NCBI GenBank assembly: GCA_946902875.1
Contig: OX336337.1
Coordinates: 3,286,001 to 3,350,000 of the forward strand
Length of the DNA stretch: 64,000 nt
DNA from: Nematopogon swammerdamellus
Lineage: Eukaryota; Arthropoda; Insecta; Lepidoptera; Adelidae
Direction: 5' to 3'
Positions within the stretch are counted from its first letter, which is position 1. Each line of letters starts with the position of its first letter. The position numbers and the translations under genes are program-made. A model generated the notes under the pieces. The model did not search any database, had not been told where the DNA came from, and saw only the letters and a program-made list of their open reading frames with translations. Shown here piece by piece: positions 50,931 to 62,039 of this stretch.

Positions 50931-51184
50931 GTTAGCCAAACATTGTTCCCTTAAGATTTTCTGAGATTTTTAAAAAACAAAAAAATATTAGGCGCCTTCG
51001 TTTCGTCCAAATTTTTTTAATACATTCATTAGAAAGTCTCATTATATTATATTTCTCAAAAAATATTTTAAAAAAATTATTCATTTCGATGTGCAGAATA
51101 ATTCCTTCTGTTATTGACCAGAAAATGAAAATACTTACCTGTACTATTTTACCCGCTGAGATAGAAGTGTCTTTTCTATGTACC

Positions 51185-51740
51185 TCAAGCAATCATCTGG
51201 ACCCCGCATGAGTCATCATATATACTCATGCTGGGAAAGGTTCAAAAAAAGTACATCAGATCTTTGTATAAAAAACAGTTTAATTATTACCCATATTTGT
51301 ACCCGACAAAATTTTTACTAGGCATGGTGGGCTACAATTCCATCGAATTCAGAAGGGACTTAGCCCTCATGTCCAGCTACATTTTCCAAACATTAAATGG
51401 GAAAATCAGTAACCCGGTTTTCCTACAGTTGTTTAATTTATATGTTCCGAATAACTATCATAGGGCCAGGACACAAATGTTCTTCTCCAACCAGCTCCTG
51501 CAAGAACAAACCTACAGATGTGCTCTCCTCTAAACCGAGCTATTCATATGCTGAACGAGCTAAATAAGGAGACAGAGTTTGATGTTTTTAATAATAGCCT
51601 AGGTACATATAACAGATTAGTTATAAGTTATCTTAATAAATTGCATGCATAAGTAAAATTAGGCTAGTAAACGAGTTAGGATATCCTGTAAGGTTTGCTA
51701 GTTAAGTGTCAAATAAATAAATAAATAAAAATAAATAAAT
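51185..51740 (+). pseudogene. LINE reverse transcriptase C-terminus, third family, with AAAT tail
   Basis: The plus strand reads MLGKVQKKYIRSLYKKQFNY, YPYLYPTKFLLGMVGYNSIE and RARTQMFFSNQLLQ, the tail of a jockey-like polymerase (VQKRFLR...YP..YPT..L...LGYNSLE). A frameshift at about 51525 moves the end (NRAIHMLNELNKETEFDVFN to YLNKLHA) into the next frame, stopping near 51650. A TAAA-repeat tail is at 51712-51740. Confidence 0.75.
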
Positions 51741-52330
51741 GATTTTATCGTTAACAACATCGAAAGCGCCTCACTGCGCGGCGCACAATGTTCCGCTCCC
51801 TGTGTTCGCATGCATAGTGTTGTTCTATTATTGCCCGTTGGCTCTTCGGTTCTAATCGCTCTTGTTGTTTTCACAATAAATAACCGACGCGGCACTTCAC
51901 TATTTCTAGCTTTCCGGATTCCAGCACGGGACGCGCCCGTACGTGCTTGTTGCAGCTTATAATTGTGTTTATAGCTATTGTTGATTCGGTGCAAGGCACT
52001 TCGCTGAAATGCACAAATGTACATAAATTTCAATATTATAGTATTCCGATTTTGAAATGCTTTACACCTGTGTTGTAAACTCTACTATAATACCTATGTA
52101 TATCTGACAAGCATTAAGCAATGCATCAATATGGATGTATTTTAAATAGAAAATAGATTTAATTTCATTTCATTTATTCGTTTTATTGTTAGGTACTAGG
52201 TGTACCTGACAGTTACGTTCGTACAACTTCTCAAAGTCGAACTGGATATAGATACAAGTATTGTTCTACAGAAAATCACTGACCTCAGCACCATAAACAT
52301 AGGTTGCCATAATTAAATTTTTTAATTTTA
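51741..52330. other. No gene seen
   Basis: Contains a 111-codon minus-strand open frame (51698-52033) of basic composition with no domain I recognise. Confidence 0.45.
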
Positions 52331-52333
52331 TAA

Positions 52334-52665
52334 TTTTTTTTATGAAAACTGACACGTTTGGCTACATCACCTACAACATCCGTGATGTCAGCTCATAACA
52401 CCGGTTGAACTAGGTGCTATATGTCAGTGCTTCCTTTCATTTTATGTCGGCTACACTGAACTGGACGGAAAACACGAACGGAAAATACATAGCCGTTTCG
52501 ACCGACGTTCCATTCAGTGCGGTGGTACCAACCCGGGCGGGTTGAACCCTACCACCTAGTAAGGTAAGAAGGGAAGGGACCTACAGTTTTACGTGGAATC
52601 CGAACCACGGTCAGCCTCCAACGGTCGAGCGGTCACCCATCCAAGTACTGGCCGGCCCAGCGTTG
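52334..52665 (-). mobile_element. SINE-A with 5S-like head, 5' end lost
   Basis: T-run, TTGGCTACATCACCTACAAC, the body, GGAATCCGAACCACGGTCAG and CATCCAAGTACTGGCCGG, then divergence. Confidence 0.85.
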
Positions 52666-52720
52666 TATCCATGAGATTATCCTAAGATTAGTGTAACTAT
52701 AGACAATCATAGGTCATAGG

Positions 52721-53045
52721 TACCGTGTGGGGCCGGTACTTTAAAAGAATAGCCCCACTGCATCTCTCCCCGTGTATGTCGTAAAAGGCGACTAAGGGAT
52801 ATGACTCAATTCTTATATTACTAGGTGGTAGGGTTTAACCCGCCCGGGTTGATACCACCGTACTGAATGAAAGGTCGGTCGAAACGGCTATATAAATAGT
52901 TTGTGTTTTCCGTCCAGTTCAGTGTAGCCGGCACGACCGAAGGGAAGCACTGACGTGGCACCAAGTTCATCCGGTGTTATGGGCTGACATCACGGATGTT
53001 GTAGGTGATGTAGCCAACCGTGTCAGTTTCCATAAAAAAAAAAAA
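52721..53045 (+). mobile_element. SINE-A body with full SINE-B-type head
   Basis: TACCGTGTGGGGCCGGTACT, AATAGCCCCACTGCATCTCT, AGGGATATGACTC, the body, GTGTCAGTTTCCAT and an A-run. Confidence 0.9.
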
Positions 53046-53735
53046 AGGTCAATCCTGCTATAAGAATGTTACTCGTATTGACAAAATTTTAATGCAGTTT
53101 AGCAGTCGGCATACACTTTTTTATTTATGTTATATTTCATTAAGTAAACTCGACGATGTATGTGTACTATAAATAGGTATGCGAAGATAGTTTTTATAGC
53201 TGTAATGTTTTTGAAAAGTTTAAGCAAAGATGCATACAAATATAGTTTTATTAAAAAAACACTCATGTATTTAATATTTCAACGCGAGCGCTAAAGCGAA
53301 CCAGCTATTTCTCAAACTCCAAACAATATTAACAAGAAAACTTAACTATTTATAACACTACAGGAATAACATAATAAGCAATTATCGTTTGTAGGGACGA
53401 CCCCGATCGCACAAAAATAAACAGACTTAAGAGCATCGTGTACTGCGAAACGTTTTCAAATTTCGAATTTCCTTCATCGTATTGCTGTCGCTGTCGGCCG
53501 CGCCGCTGCCCACCTACGTGAAAAGGACAACTGCAGCTCAGAAGTAAACTGCCTACAAAATATTTGTGAATTGAGGCGAATTTTTTTTTTCATGTCTTTA
53601 TTCTTCATCAATTTAAGTGATATATATATATTTTTTGCTATCAACAATAGCCTACTGAATGTCCCTATGTCTAAATTTTAATTATTTTTTCTTATAGTTT
53701 TCCATATAAAATATATGAAAGTTAAGCCTCGTTGT
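53046..53735. other. No gene seen
   Basis: AT-rich with a small GC-rich patch at about 53480-53520. No exon borders found. Confidence 0.45.
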
Positions 53736-53737
53736 TT

Positions 53738-54125
53738 GTCAGCCTCGATAGCTCAGTGATGCAGACAGTCAACTGTCGCTATTGAATGTTAAGCAACGCT
53801 GGGTGCGGTCAGTTCTTGGATGGGTGACCGCTGACCGTTGGAGGCTGACCGAGGTTCGGATTCCTCGTAAAACTGTAGGTCCCTTCCCTCCTAATCTTAC
53901 TTGGTGGTAGGGTTTAACCCGCCCGGATTGGTACCACCGCACTGAATGAAACGTTGGTCAAAACGGCTATGTAAATAGTTTGTGTTTTCCGGCCAGTTCA
54001 GTGTAGCCGGCACGATCAAAGGGGGAAGCACTGACATGGCACCTAATTCACCCGGTGTTATGGGCTGACATCACGGACGTTGTAGGTGATGCAGCCAACA
54101 GTGTCAGTTTCCTAAAAAAAAAAAA
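53738..54125 (+). mobile_element. SINE-A, full length
   Basis: GTCAGCCTCGATAGCTCAGT, GTTAAGCAACGCTGGGTGCG, CTTGGATGGGTGACCGC, then the body to GTGTCAGTTTCCT and an A-run. The 5S-like core is best preserved here. Confidence 0.92.
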
Positions 54126-54440
54126 TAGCCTAAAATTGCTATATTTTCACATTTTTATAATCAAATGGTTATATTTCATTTAACATTAAATAAAAAAAGG
54201 ACAACATAGGAACATAGATATTGATAATATCTTTTACACACAAAAAAATTAAAATGGTAGCGCAAGATTTAGGGATTGGAAAGAGACTTTCCCTGGTGTA
54301 TGAGAAAAGTGAACTTCCCGGTTCTCTTAACCAAACGACGAAATGATGTTGTGTTAACTATGTGTGTTAATTGCTTGAATTCTTCTCCCTTCTAGACTGA
54401 ATATAGATACTGTTTGTGGAAACTTTATATGGTTTCTAGA

Positions 54441-54690
54441 TTAGGGTTCTGTATCCATACGAAGCCGAAGCCGAAGTAACTTGGCCGCTGTGCGAGCGGG
54501 ACAGCGTTATACCAGCGATCGCATGCGTATAACGTCGTCCCTCTCGCACAGAGGCCAAGTTACGTGCCGCGCGCTATACTAAGCCTACGCCGTCTGTCTG
54601 CTGTGCGTCCGTCCTATGGCGCATAGTTCGTGCGACAGGGACGACGCTCTACAACCAAGTGTTCTCTTTCTAAATCTCGATGTACATTAT
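54441..54690. mobile_element. G-family start split by a fold-back, with a half family-F element
   Basis: TTAGGGTTCTGTATCCATAC is cut at about 54462 by a palindrome (GTAACTTGGCCGCTGTGCGA ... TCGCACAGAGGCCAAGTTAC), and CTAAGCCTACGCCGTCTGTC resumes at about 54575. From about 54625, GTGCGACAGGGACGACGCTC and TCTCGATGTACATTATTTAC are the right half of a family-F fold-back. Confidence 0.72.
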
Positions 54691-54831
54691 TTACTGCACA
54701 TGCACATATAAACACGCACACGCGCACAGCCTACCTACAGTAAGGAAGCAAGGTATAACATATTATAATCTGATTAAGCAGTGGAAATCTATAATTGGCT
54801 TTTATGGTATAACCTCATTGTAATAATCACC

Positions 54832-55155
54832 TTTTTTTTTTTATGGAAACTGACACGGTTGGCTACATCACCTACAACATCCGTGATGTCAGCCCACCGG
54901 GTGAACTGGTGCCACGTCAGTGCTTGCTTCCCTTCGGTCGTGCCGGCTACACTGAACTGGACGGAAAACACAAACTATTTACATAGCCGTTTCGACCGAC
55001 CTTTCATTCAGTGCGGTGGTACCAACCCGGGCGGGTTTAACCCTACCACCTAGTAATATAAGAAGGGAGTCATATCCCTTAGTCGCCTTTTACGACATAC
55101 ACGGGGAGAGATGTAGTGGGGCTATTCTTTTAAAGTACCGGCCCCACACGGTACA
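54832..55155 (-). mobile_element. SINE-A body with full SINE-B-type head
   Basis: T-run, TATGGAAACTGACACGG, the body (one small deletion near AGCCCACCGGGTG), ATATCCCTTAGTCGCCTTTT and GTACCGGCCCCACACGG. Confidence 0.9.
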
Positions 55156-55374
55156 ACATATTTTACACACCTATTGTAAAACTGCTGTTGATTTCCCAAT
55201 TAAACGTAAATAAATAAAATAAAAATAAATAAAATAAATACTGCCGCGTACTGTACCTATGAATCAGTAAGTACGTATGTAATGAATGTGTTTATTTGTG
55301 TGTTAAATATGTAAATAATTATGTTATTATATTTTTTATTTTATTTTTTTATTTTATTTTGCATTACCCTTGCG

Positions 55375-55482
55375 ACATAGCACGGCATTTTGCCCTTATC
55401 GCTTAGTCGCGTTTTACGACATGCACGGCGAGAGATTCAGCGGGGCTATTCTGTTCAAGTACCGACCACACACGGTACAATT
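55375..55482 (-). mobile_element. SINE-B head fragment
   Basis: ACATAGCACGGCATTTTGCC, GCGTTTTACGACATGCACGG and TACCGACCACACACGG. Confidence 0.75.
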
Positions 55483-56125
55483 TTAACTCAATTCAAGTTT
55501 AATTCATTTCCATCTTAAAAACCCAACCTGAAATGCTACACCACTTACACGGCGCGGCGGCGCGAGAGAGGGAAACCCTCCGGAGCCCCTGTCAAGGCTA
55601 ATGAGAAGGAACCTCCAGAAGGTCGAAACGACAGGGCGTATGGCCACTAAGACGTCTAAATTTCGTCTGTAATGGCGAGAATAGTGGGCCGCTAGAGAGT
55701 GGTGATTCCAGACAACGACGAACGAACGAGCGAACAAATTGCCTAAACACGAGAGCAGGTACAGTCAGCGCGTACGTTCGTGGCCTACAGCAGGAAAGCG
55801 AGAATGGAATGTATAGTCACAGAATAGAAAAGAGTACTGGTATAGTGTTGTGAATCAATCTCTGAAAGTAACGACATTTACGAAACATCTTTTTTATTTA
55901 TGGCATTCAATTATTTATCTAATAAGGATTTATTGCGTGGTTGAAGTACGAAGACAAAACAGGTATAATCGTTTAAAGATTTATCGGCCTCCGCCCGCAG
56001 AGGCCACGAACGTGCGCGCTAACAGTAGATGATTCGGAAGCGAACGAACATTAAATACGACTGAACTCTGGGTGACAGGACAAACTTAAAATTCGTATCC
56101 ATACTTAACTGCAAGTCGCTTCCCC
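55483..56125. other. No gene seen
   Basis: A GC-richer segment at 55540-55740 gives a 77-codon minus-strand open frame without recognisable domain. Confidence 0.4.
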
Positions 56126-56128
56126 CTT

Positions 56129-56811
56129 TTTATGGTTCCGTATCCGGTACGGGACCCTATTACTAAACCTACGCCGTCTGTCTGTCTGTCTGTCCGAAGG
56201 CTGTATCTCTTGAACCGTAATAGGTAGCCCGTTGAAATTTTCACAGAATTTGTGTTATTATGGCCGATATGACCACAAATATTAATAAAAATAAGAAAAA
56301 GGAAAACAATTCACGGGGGTTCCCATACAAGGAACTAAAAAGTGTATCCACGCCATCTACCGAAAAGAGTATGAAGCATTTTAACTAATCATGAATTTTA
56401 ACTAATATGAAGCATTTCATAAAACACGCCACAGATGGCGTGAGTGGCGCTGATCATGACATGGCGATACGGAAATCTCGGTGCGCGAGCACAGATTACT
56501 TAATAGTTACTTCGTAACAGATAAATCACTCCATAGAAAATGTTCCTACCTTCGGGCTTTAATAGCCTACTGTTTCACATCGCCAATCGCTGCGTGCGAA
56601 AATGTACCTTAACGATCGAGTGTAAAGTGTTTATTGCTTTGCAGCTGTGCGCAGTTGCGTGGGCGAGCGTCTATGTATACTTCGCGCGGCTGACGAATTT
56701 GTACTGAAAAAGACCGCCGGCGGCCCGTCGGGCGATAGGTAGTTAGCGCGCGCAAGTACATAGAGTGCGTGAGGCCTGGCGCGAGTAGTACTCGTACTTG
56801 GCCGGTTTTTT
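56129..56811 (+). mobile_element. G-family, full length, split by MITE family D
   Basis: TTTTTATGGTTCCGTATCCG to CGGTGCGCGAG at 56489; the rest, GCGCGAGTAGTACTCGTACT then TGGCCGG, follows the insert at 56779. Confidence 0.85.
56490..56778 (+). mobile_element. MITE family D, nested
   Basis: CACAGATTACTTAATAGTTA to GAGTGCGTGAGGCCTG. GCGCGAG stands on both sides, a 7-bp target duplication made from G-family sequence. Same unit as 37776-38065, opposite orientation. Confidence 0.8.
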
Positions 56812-56812
56812 T

Positions 56813-57150
56813 TTGTTTTTTTTTTGACACTGACACGGTTGGCTACTTCACCTACTAGTTACTTACATCCGTGATGTCAGCCCATAACACCTTGGTGAGC
56901 TAGGTGCCGTGTCAGTGCTCCCCTTCAGTCGTGCCGGCTACACTGAACTGGACGGAAAACAAGAACTATTTACATAGCCGTTTCAACCGACCTTTCATTC
57001 AGTGCGGTGGTATCAACCCGGGCGGTTTCAATCCTACCACCTTGTAAGAAGCGAAGGGACCTACAGTTTACCCCTTATCTAGGCGGTAGGGTTAAAACCG
57101 CCTGGATTGACACCACCGCACATAATGAAGTTCCATAGGAAACTGCTACG
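56813..57150. mobile_element. SINE-A (minus) followed by a SINE-A scrap (plus)
   Basis: T-rich start, GACACTGACACGGTTGGC, the body, TTTCAATCCTACCACC and AAGGGACCTACAGTTTA to about 57071; then CCCCTTATCTAGGCGGTAGG, ACCACCGCACATAATGAAG in plus orientation. Confidence 0.78.
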
Positions 57151-57254
57151 AAAAATTGTCCATGCTTTCGTGAATCGAAGGAGAATTGTTTGTCTACTTT
57201 GATCCCTTAATACCAGATTTGCAATATTAAAAAGTTATATTATATTTTTTATTT

Positions 57255-57590
57255 TATTTAATGTTGGTCCAGCGACCCTTATTGGTACATGGGTGGCTGT
57301 GTCGAGAGACCAATGGTGCATCCGACAGAGCACACCACTCCTCGCGAAACCAAGCTCAGTTAGGAGCCATGCCAGCAGATTTGCGGACTGTTGCTAGGCT
57401 GTCTAGCCTGTTAATTCGACGTTTGAAGACACCCAGGTTAAAGGATTCGAAAAACACACTCGCCCGAAAACAGTTCCAGACCCTAGCGATGCGACAAAGA
57501 AACGATTTAGAGAACCGATGGGTTCTCAAAAGCCCAATGTCAACAACAAAAGGGTGCTGAGTCTCTCTGCGACGAGTCATGCGGAGATAG
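57255..57590 (-). pseudogene. LINE polymerase C-terminus, second family
   Basis: The minus strand reads DIGLLRTHRFSKSFLCRIAR, VWNCFRASVFFESFNLGVFK and RRINRLDS. The R.HRFSKSFLCR...WN pattern is a non-LTR polymerase tail. The 3' UTR (GTGGCTGTGTCGAGAGACC reversed) leads to a run of T. Shorter copies are at 22878, 30609 and 37386. Confidence 0.72.
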
Positions 57591-57599
57591 GACGGATGG

Positions 57600-58100
57600 A
57601 ATAAGGGATGCCAGCTCCACAGAGCATCGCCCGTGATAGTAAATGGAGAAATATTAATTTAATCCGTTTTCGGTAATGACCACCTAACATGTATTGTAAC
57701 ACAGTGTATAAATAGCATTTTCGCCACATTCAAAGGGTGCTCGCGTTTCAACCCCACAAAGAAATGTCGGTAAATAAAATTTGTTAAATTAAAAAAAAAA
57801 TTTATCGTCGGCTACGCGCCATTTGTAAAGAGTTATGCAGCTTTTCTTGATTTAGTGTGTGAGGGTGGGTAGGTGTGTGAGGGTGCGTGTGTGTGTGTTT
57901 GTGCGTATGTGTGTTTACGCTTTCAAAGCGGTCACGTGAACACACTCGATTAATCTTTATTCAACGTAATTTTTCACTTTAGCTTCAGAAGTAGGCACTC
58001 GGGGTTACGTGCCCTGCACGAATTTTCACTTTGTTGATTAACATTCACTTCCTGAAATCTGAGATTTTACGACGTTAATCGTAGAAAGCAGTCATCACAA
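57600..58100. other. No gene seen
   Basis: Includes a GTGT-rich patch (about 57860-57915). Confidence 0.5.
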
Positions 58101-58109
58101 AGCGCGTGC

Positions 58110-58200
58110 GGGTGGATCCAGCTGTCTGGACGTCTCGTCGGCTTCTGTTGCGAGAGGTCCGAGGTTCGAGTCCGCGTCGTCGTGTTCAGTCAGATGCGTA
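58110..58200 (+). other. tRNA-like SINE head
   Basis: TCGTCGGCTTCTGTTGCGAG, AGGTCCGAGGTTCGAGTCCG and TCGTCGTGTTCAGTCAGATG resemble the SINE-T head with a good B box. The A box is weak. Confidence 0.45.
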
Positions 58201-58293
58201 TTTTTATGGTTCCGTACCTTAAAAGGAAAAATATAAGATCACTCCGGTGTCCGTCCGTCCGTAACAGAGGGTTTTCTCTTAAAACTAAGTAAC

Positions 58294-58322
58294 GTCAGTC
58301 AGTCAGTCAGTCAGTCAGTCAG
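58294..58322. repeat. CAGT microsatellite
   Basis: Seven CAGT units directly beside the LINE end that follows. Confidence 0.9.
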
Positions 58323-58324
58323 CG

Positions 58325-58575
58325 TGTAAGCGTCCACTGCTAAACATACGCCTCTCCAATTTTCCTCCACTCCTCCCGGCCCTCAGCGATACGGAACCAC
58401 TGATTTCCGCCGGCGTACTTGATGTCGTCGTCCCACCTGCCGGGTGGTCTTCCCACACTCCGTTTTCCTGTCCACGGCCGCCAGTGTAGGACACGGTTAC
58501 TCCAACGGTCATCGTCTCTTCGGCTAACGTGCCCAGCCCACTACCACTTGAGCTTAGCCACCCGGTGTCCAATAT
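58325..58575 (-). pseudogene. RTE-type LINE polymerase C-terminus, decayed
   Basis: The minus strand carries GAGAGGCGTATGTTTAGCAG (EAYV), GGAAGACCACCCGGCAGGTG (GRPPGRW) and GACGACGACATCAAGTACGC (DDIKYA), the order expected for RTE tails (GRP..RW.DDI...). Frame breaks separate the pieces. Confidence 0.6.
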
Positions 58576-58663
58576 CGACTACTTTTACAATGCGTCGTGA
58601 AGTAACGTAGAAACTTGAAATTTGGCATATAATAATAGATTTTGATGACGCGCACATTATTAT

Positions 58664-58938
58664 TACGTTTCCGTATCCCATACGGAAGCCTATTACTAAG
58701 CCTACGCCGTCCGTCCGTCCGTCCGTCCGTCCGTCTGTCTGTCCGAGGGCTGTATCTCTTGAACTGTAATAGGTAGCTCGTTGAAATTTTCACAGAATAT
58801 GTGTTATTATGGCAGATATAACAACAAATAATAAAAAATAGAAAAAGTAAAAAGTTAAGGGTGGAATACAAGAAACATGTTTTCTTTCAATGTTTTTTTT
58901 TGTGGTGCGGAAACCTCGGTGCGCGAGTCCGACTCGTT
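58664..58938 (+). mobile_element. G-family, short subtype
   Basis: TATTACGTTTCCGTATCCCA, TCCG repeats, GGTGCGGAAACCTCGGTGCG and GAGTCCGACTCG; the GGCCGG end is missing. Confidence 0.83.
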
Positions 58939-59239
58939 TTAAATTAACATAAATCGTTTAGGGTATCATTTGAAAGAGCTTACTGTAAATTATAAGTTCA
59001 AGAATTTTAAGTTCAGTGGCTTTAATGATACAGCTAAAAATGTCCTAAAAATTTAACATTTTTAGCTATAAAATCCCACCCCCCCCCCCCCCCCTCCCCA
59101 CCCTCTGTTCTCTTAGGTTTCTAATGCTATAATTTTGATTTTTCTAGGGTTTAGTAGTTAAACCAGAACTACAGGTTTTTTTCGGCAATGTAATATTTCC
59201 GGGAAAAGAGATATTTTTGTTTTAGTACGGCATAAGGGC

Positions 59240-59365
59240 CTACTTCATTCAAAGGGTAAGCCTTGCCATCCAGCGGGGTAATAATAAAAGTGTTCTGGGA
59301 ACTTTTGAAACCGTCCTTTTTTATAGTTATTTTAATGTTTGTTAGGTGGGTTTTAATTCTTTGGT
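59240..59365 (+). mobile_element. Copy of the retroelement 3' end at 40620
   Basis: TACTTCATTCAAAGGGTAAG, CCTTGCCATCCAGCGGGGTA and TAGTTATTTTAATGTTTGTT are shared with 40622-40740. Confidence 0.8.
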
Positions 59366-59368
59366 TAT

Positions 59369-59424
59369 TACAAAGAGTTTGTATTACGTCGCGCGCAGCG
59401 ACGTAATACAAACTCTTTGGGTTA
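59369..59424. repeat. Perfect hairpin, about 22-bp arms
   Basis: CAAAGAGTTTGTATTACGTC and its reverse complement around GCGCGCA. A single arm is present at about 45023. Confidence 0.9.
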
Positions 59425-59904
59425 TTAGTATTACTTTTTTCTGAAAATAAACACACATTGAACTGTACGCAACCACAATTTGTGCTAGCCTGATTCGCTT
59501 TTGTTTCTTATTTTAAAAACATTACGTGCCTCACTTCGTGCTCCGTAGATCGGATTCCCATAGGCGTAAATTTAAAACAATTTATCTGCCTCAGACGGAA
59601 TCACCCCTCAGAGAAAATGATAAAGAATATTGATACACCCGTGTCTAATCTCACTGCCAAACAGCCAGGTAGAAGGAAAAAACTAATTTTGACTTACTTA
59701 ATACATATTGCGGAGCGGTCTGTTAATTTCCCTAGAGTAGAGATATGGTACATCTGAATATTGAATACAAGACTATACTCTGTGCCTCGATGCCTCGACT
59801 TCCCGTCCCAACCAACCAACGTAATCAAACGAACACTTCGAGAGCATTTAACTTGGAAAACATTTTGCTTTATATCGCAGTAACAAGTTTTAATAATTAC
59901 TCGC

Positions 59905-59978
59905 TGGCGGCTCAAGCCGAATCTGTCTAGGTTCCAGAAGTTCCAGTTTCGAATCCTGGTCGGGACGTATTTTCAACC
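59905..59978 (+). other. tRNA-like fragment related to the 19.4-kb palindrome
   Basis: GGCGGCTCAAGCCGAATCTG, CCAGTTTCGAATCCTGGTCG and GGACGTATTTTCAACCG match one arm of 19347-19556. Confidence 0.5.
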
Positions 59979-60102
59979 GACTTTCAAAAAGAAGGAGGTT
60001 CTCAATTCGTCTGTATGTTTTTTTATGTGTGTTACTCGATTTCTCATCTAATTCTCAACCGATTTTAATATTATGCGATATTACTAAAAAGAGTGAAATA
60101 AA

Positions 60103-60168
60103 AAAGCCCCCAAGTGCGAGTTGGACTCGCGCACCGAGGGTTCCGTACCATCACACAATATATTTGTA
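60103..60168 (-). mobile_element. G-family 3' scrap
   Basis: AGCCCCCAAGTGCGAGTTGG, ACTCGCGCACCGAGGG, TTCCGTACCATCACACAATA; the last piece matches the linker in 32790-33285. Confidence 0.75.
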
Positions 60169-60289
60169 TTATGTATGTATACAAAAATTATTGTGTTTTG
60201 GAAAATCACGAAACGCCTAAATAAAAACTACATACAGCAATGGTTTGACTGTTAGGCATTCTTGTAGTTGAAATTTAATTGTAAGTAAT

Positions 60290-60636
60290 TTTTGTTTTTA
60301 AACTGACTCTGTTGGCTACATCGCCTACAACATCCTTGATGTCAGCCTATGGACACCGGGTAAACTAGGTGCCATGTCAGTGCTTCCCTTCGGTCGTGCC
60401 GGCTACACTGCACTGGACGGAAAACACAAACTGTTTACATAGCCGTTTCGACCGACGTTTCATTCAGTGCGGTGGTATCAACCCGGTCGGGTTGAACCCT
60501 GCCACCAGAAAGGAAAGGACCTACAGTTTTACGTGGAATTTGAACCACAGTGAGCCTCCAACGGTCGAGCGGTCACCCATCCATGCACTGACCGCACCAG
60601 TCGACTGTCTGCACCACTGAGCTATCGAGGCTGACA
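60290..60636 (-). mobile_element. SINE-A, full length
   Basis: T-rich start, CTGTTGGCTACATCGCC, the body, GAGCGGTCACCCATCCATGC, CACTGACCGCACC and TGAGCTATCGAGGCTGAC. Confidence 0.88.
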
Positions 60637-61091
60637 AAATGTAATGTATTCTATCTATTCTAATGTAGGTACTTATTACTGTTGAATGTTTATTGAAGCA
60701 ATAAAGCATTTTCTATATATTCATATATTTATCTACTTTAAATTGAATTGTTCAAGCGGGTGCATAAAAATAAAACAGTTGGTGCGGATATGCCACTCCA
60801 TAAAAATGTCCTCATTCATGTAGGCACTTACTATTTTCATGTTTATAGCGAATAAATCATGTTTACGGGCATGTGAAAGCATTTTCATGAGAGCAATAAT
60901 TGAAAGAAAAAAAAAATTTCTCAGAAAATCGCAGAGCTAAATGGCATCATCACTCACTTTGCTCAATGATCCGTTGTCTACTTAATTTATTTCTTCATTC
61001 GCGACTAGCTGGGGCCGAGTGACTCTATCACCTGACACCTGGTTTGCTGGGATTGGTTGAGCGGTTCGTGAGATAGTGAAGTACATTAAAA

Positions 61092-61748
61092 AAAATCTGT
61101 CAAGTGCGAGTTTTACTCGCGCACGGAGGTTTCCGTATCTATCCGCTATCAATAATATCCGCCTATCCGCTCAGGTGGCATGGTCTTCGAATTTTAATTT
61201 CGAAGATATGTAGGACGATCGGAGAGAAGCCTCAATGAGGTCGATGGCAATTGACGGTGGGAAAATGACAGCACCTCAATGAGGTCGTTGGCAATTGAGC
61301 GGCTATCTTTTGTCTTTCAACTATGCAATGTATAAAAGCCTGTGGTGCCATCTATTATTCAGCAGCGTGACTAATCGATTTTTCGCACGTTTGTTGTACG
61401 GGAGCCCCCCTTAATTTTCTCTTTTTTTATTATTTGTTGTTATATCCGCCATAGTAACACATATTCTGTGAAAATTTCAACGGGCTACCTATTACGGTTC
61501 AAGAGATATAGCGCGGTTTTCTCAACCGCTCACTTCGAAAGAATGCGGCGCGCACCCTCCGCTCTCCGCCCCCACCGTACTGACGGGCAATTGCGGTGGG
61601 GGCGGAGAGCGGAGGGTGCGCGCCGCATTCTTTCGAAGTGAACGGTTGAGAAAACCGCGCTATACAACCCTCGGACAGACGGACGGACGGACGGACAGAC
61701 GGCGTAGGCTTAGTAATAGGCTTCCATACGGGATACAGAAACCTAAAA
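61092..61748 (-). mobile_element. G-family, AAAACTCGCAC subtype, with two insertions
   Basis: AAATCTGTCAAGTGCGAGTT, CGCGCACGGAGGTTTCCG, AAAGCCTGTGGTGCCATCTA, then AACGGGCTACCTATTACGG, the hairpin MITE, CAACCCTCGG, ACGG repeats and ACGGGATACAGAAACCTA. A segment of about 110 bp at 61180-61300, with TCAATGAGGTCG twice, is absent from other copies. Confidence 0.83.
61509..61662. mobile_element. Perfect-hairpin MITE flanked by TA
   Basis: TAGCGCGGTTTTCTCAACCG, then TCACTTCGAAAGAATGCGG and CGCGCACCCTCCGCTCTCC, a loop of about 16 bases, and the reverse complement with one or two mismatches over about 69 bp. TA stands on both sides. The host G-family sequence reads AGAGATACAGCCCTCGG when empty. Confidence 0.9.
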
Positions 61749-62039
61749 AAGACGGTCGATTTTTGTAAAATGCACGGGTAAGACATTACATATGGATTCC
61801 ATGTCAAAAAGAACACCTTCGTAAAATATCTCATAAATCACTGCCTACTTCTATAACACGAACCATGCAACACGAAAACTCAATTTATTATAATCAAAAC
61901 TAAAACATAAAAAATCTAAACCGACTCACGCCACGGTGAAACATTTGATTGAGCCGTTACCGAAGACGGAACCTTTGAACGTGATCCCTAAAATTATTAC
62001 ATCGATGAGATCAAACGTACTCTTTTTCGGGAGATCAAT

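Noticed and set aside
59065..59098. C-run as a functional element
   Set aside because: A simple homopolymer; length may be an assembly effect.
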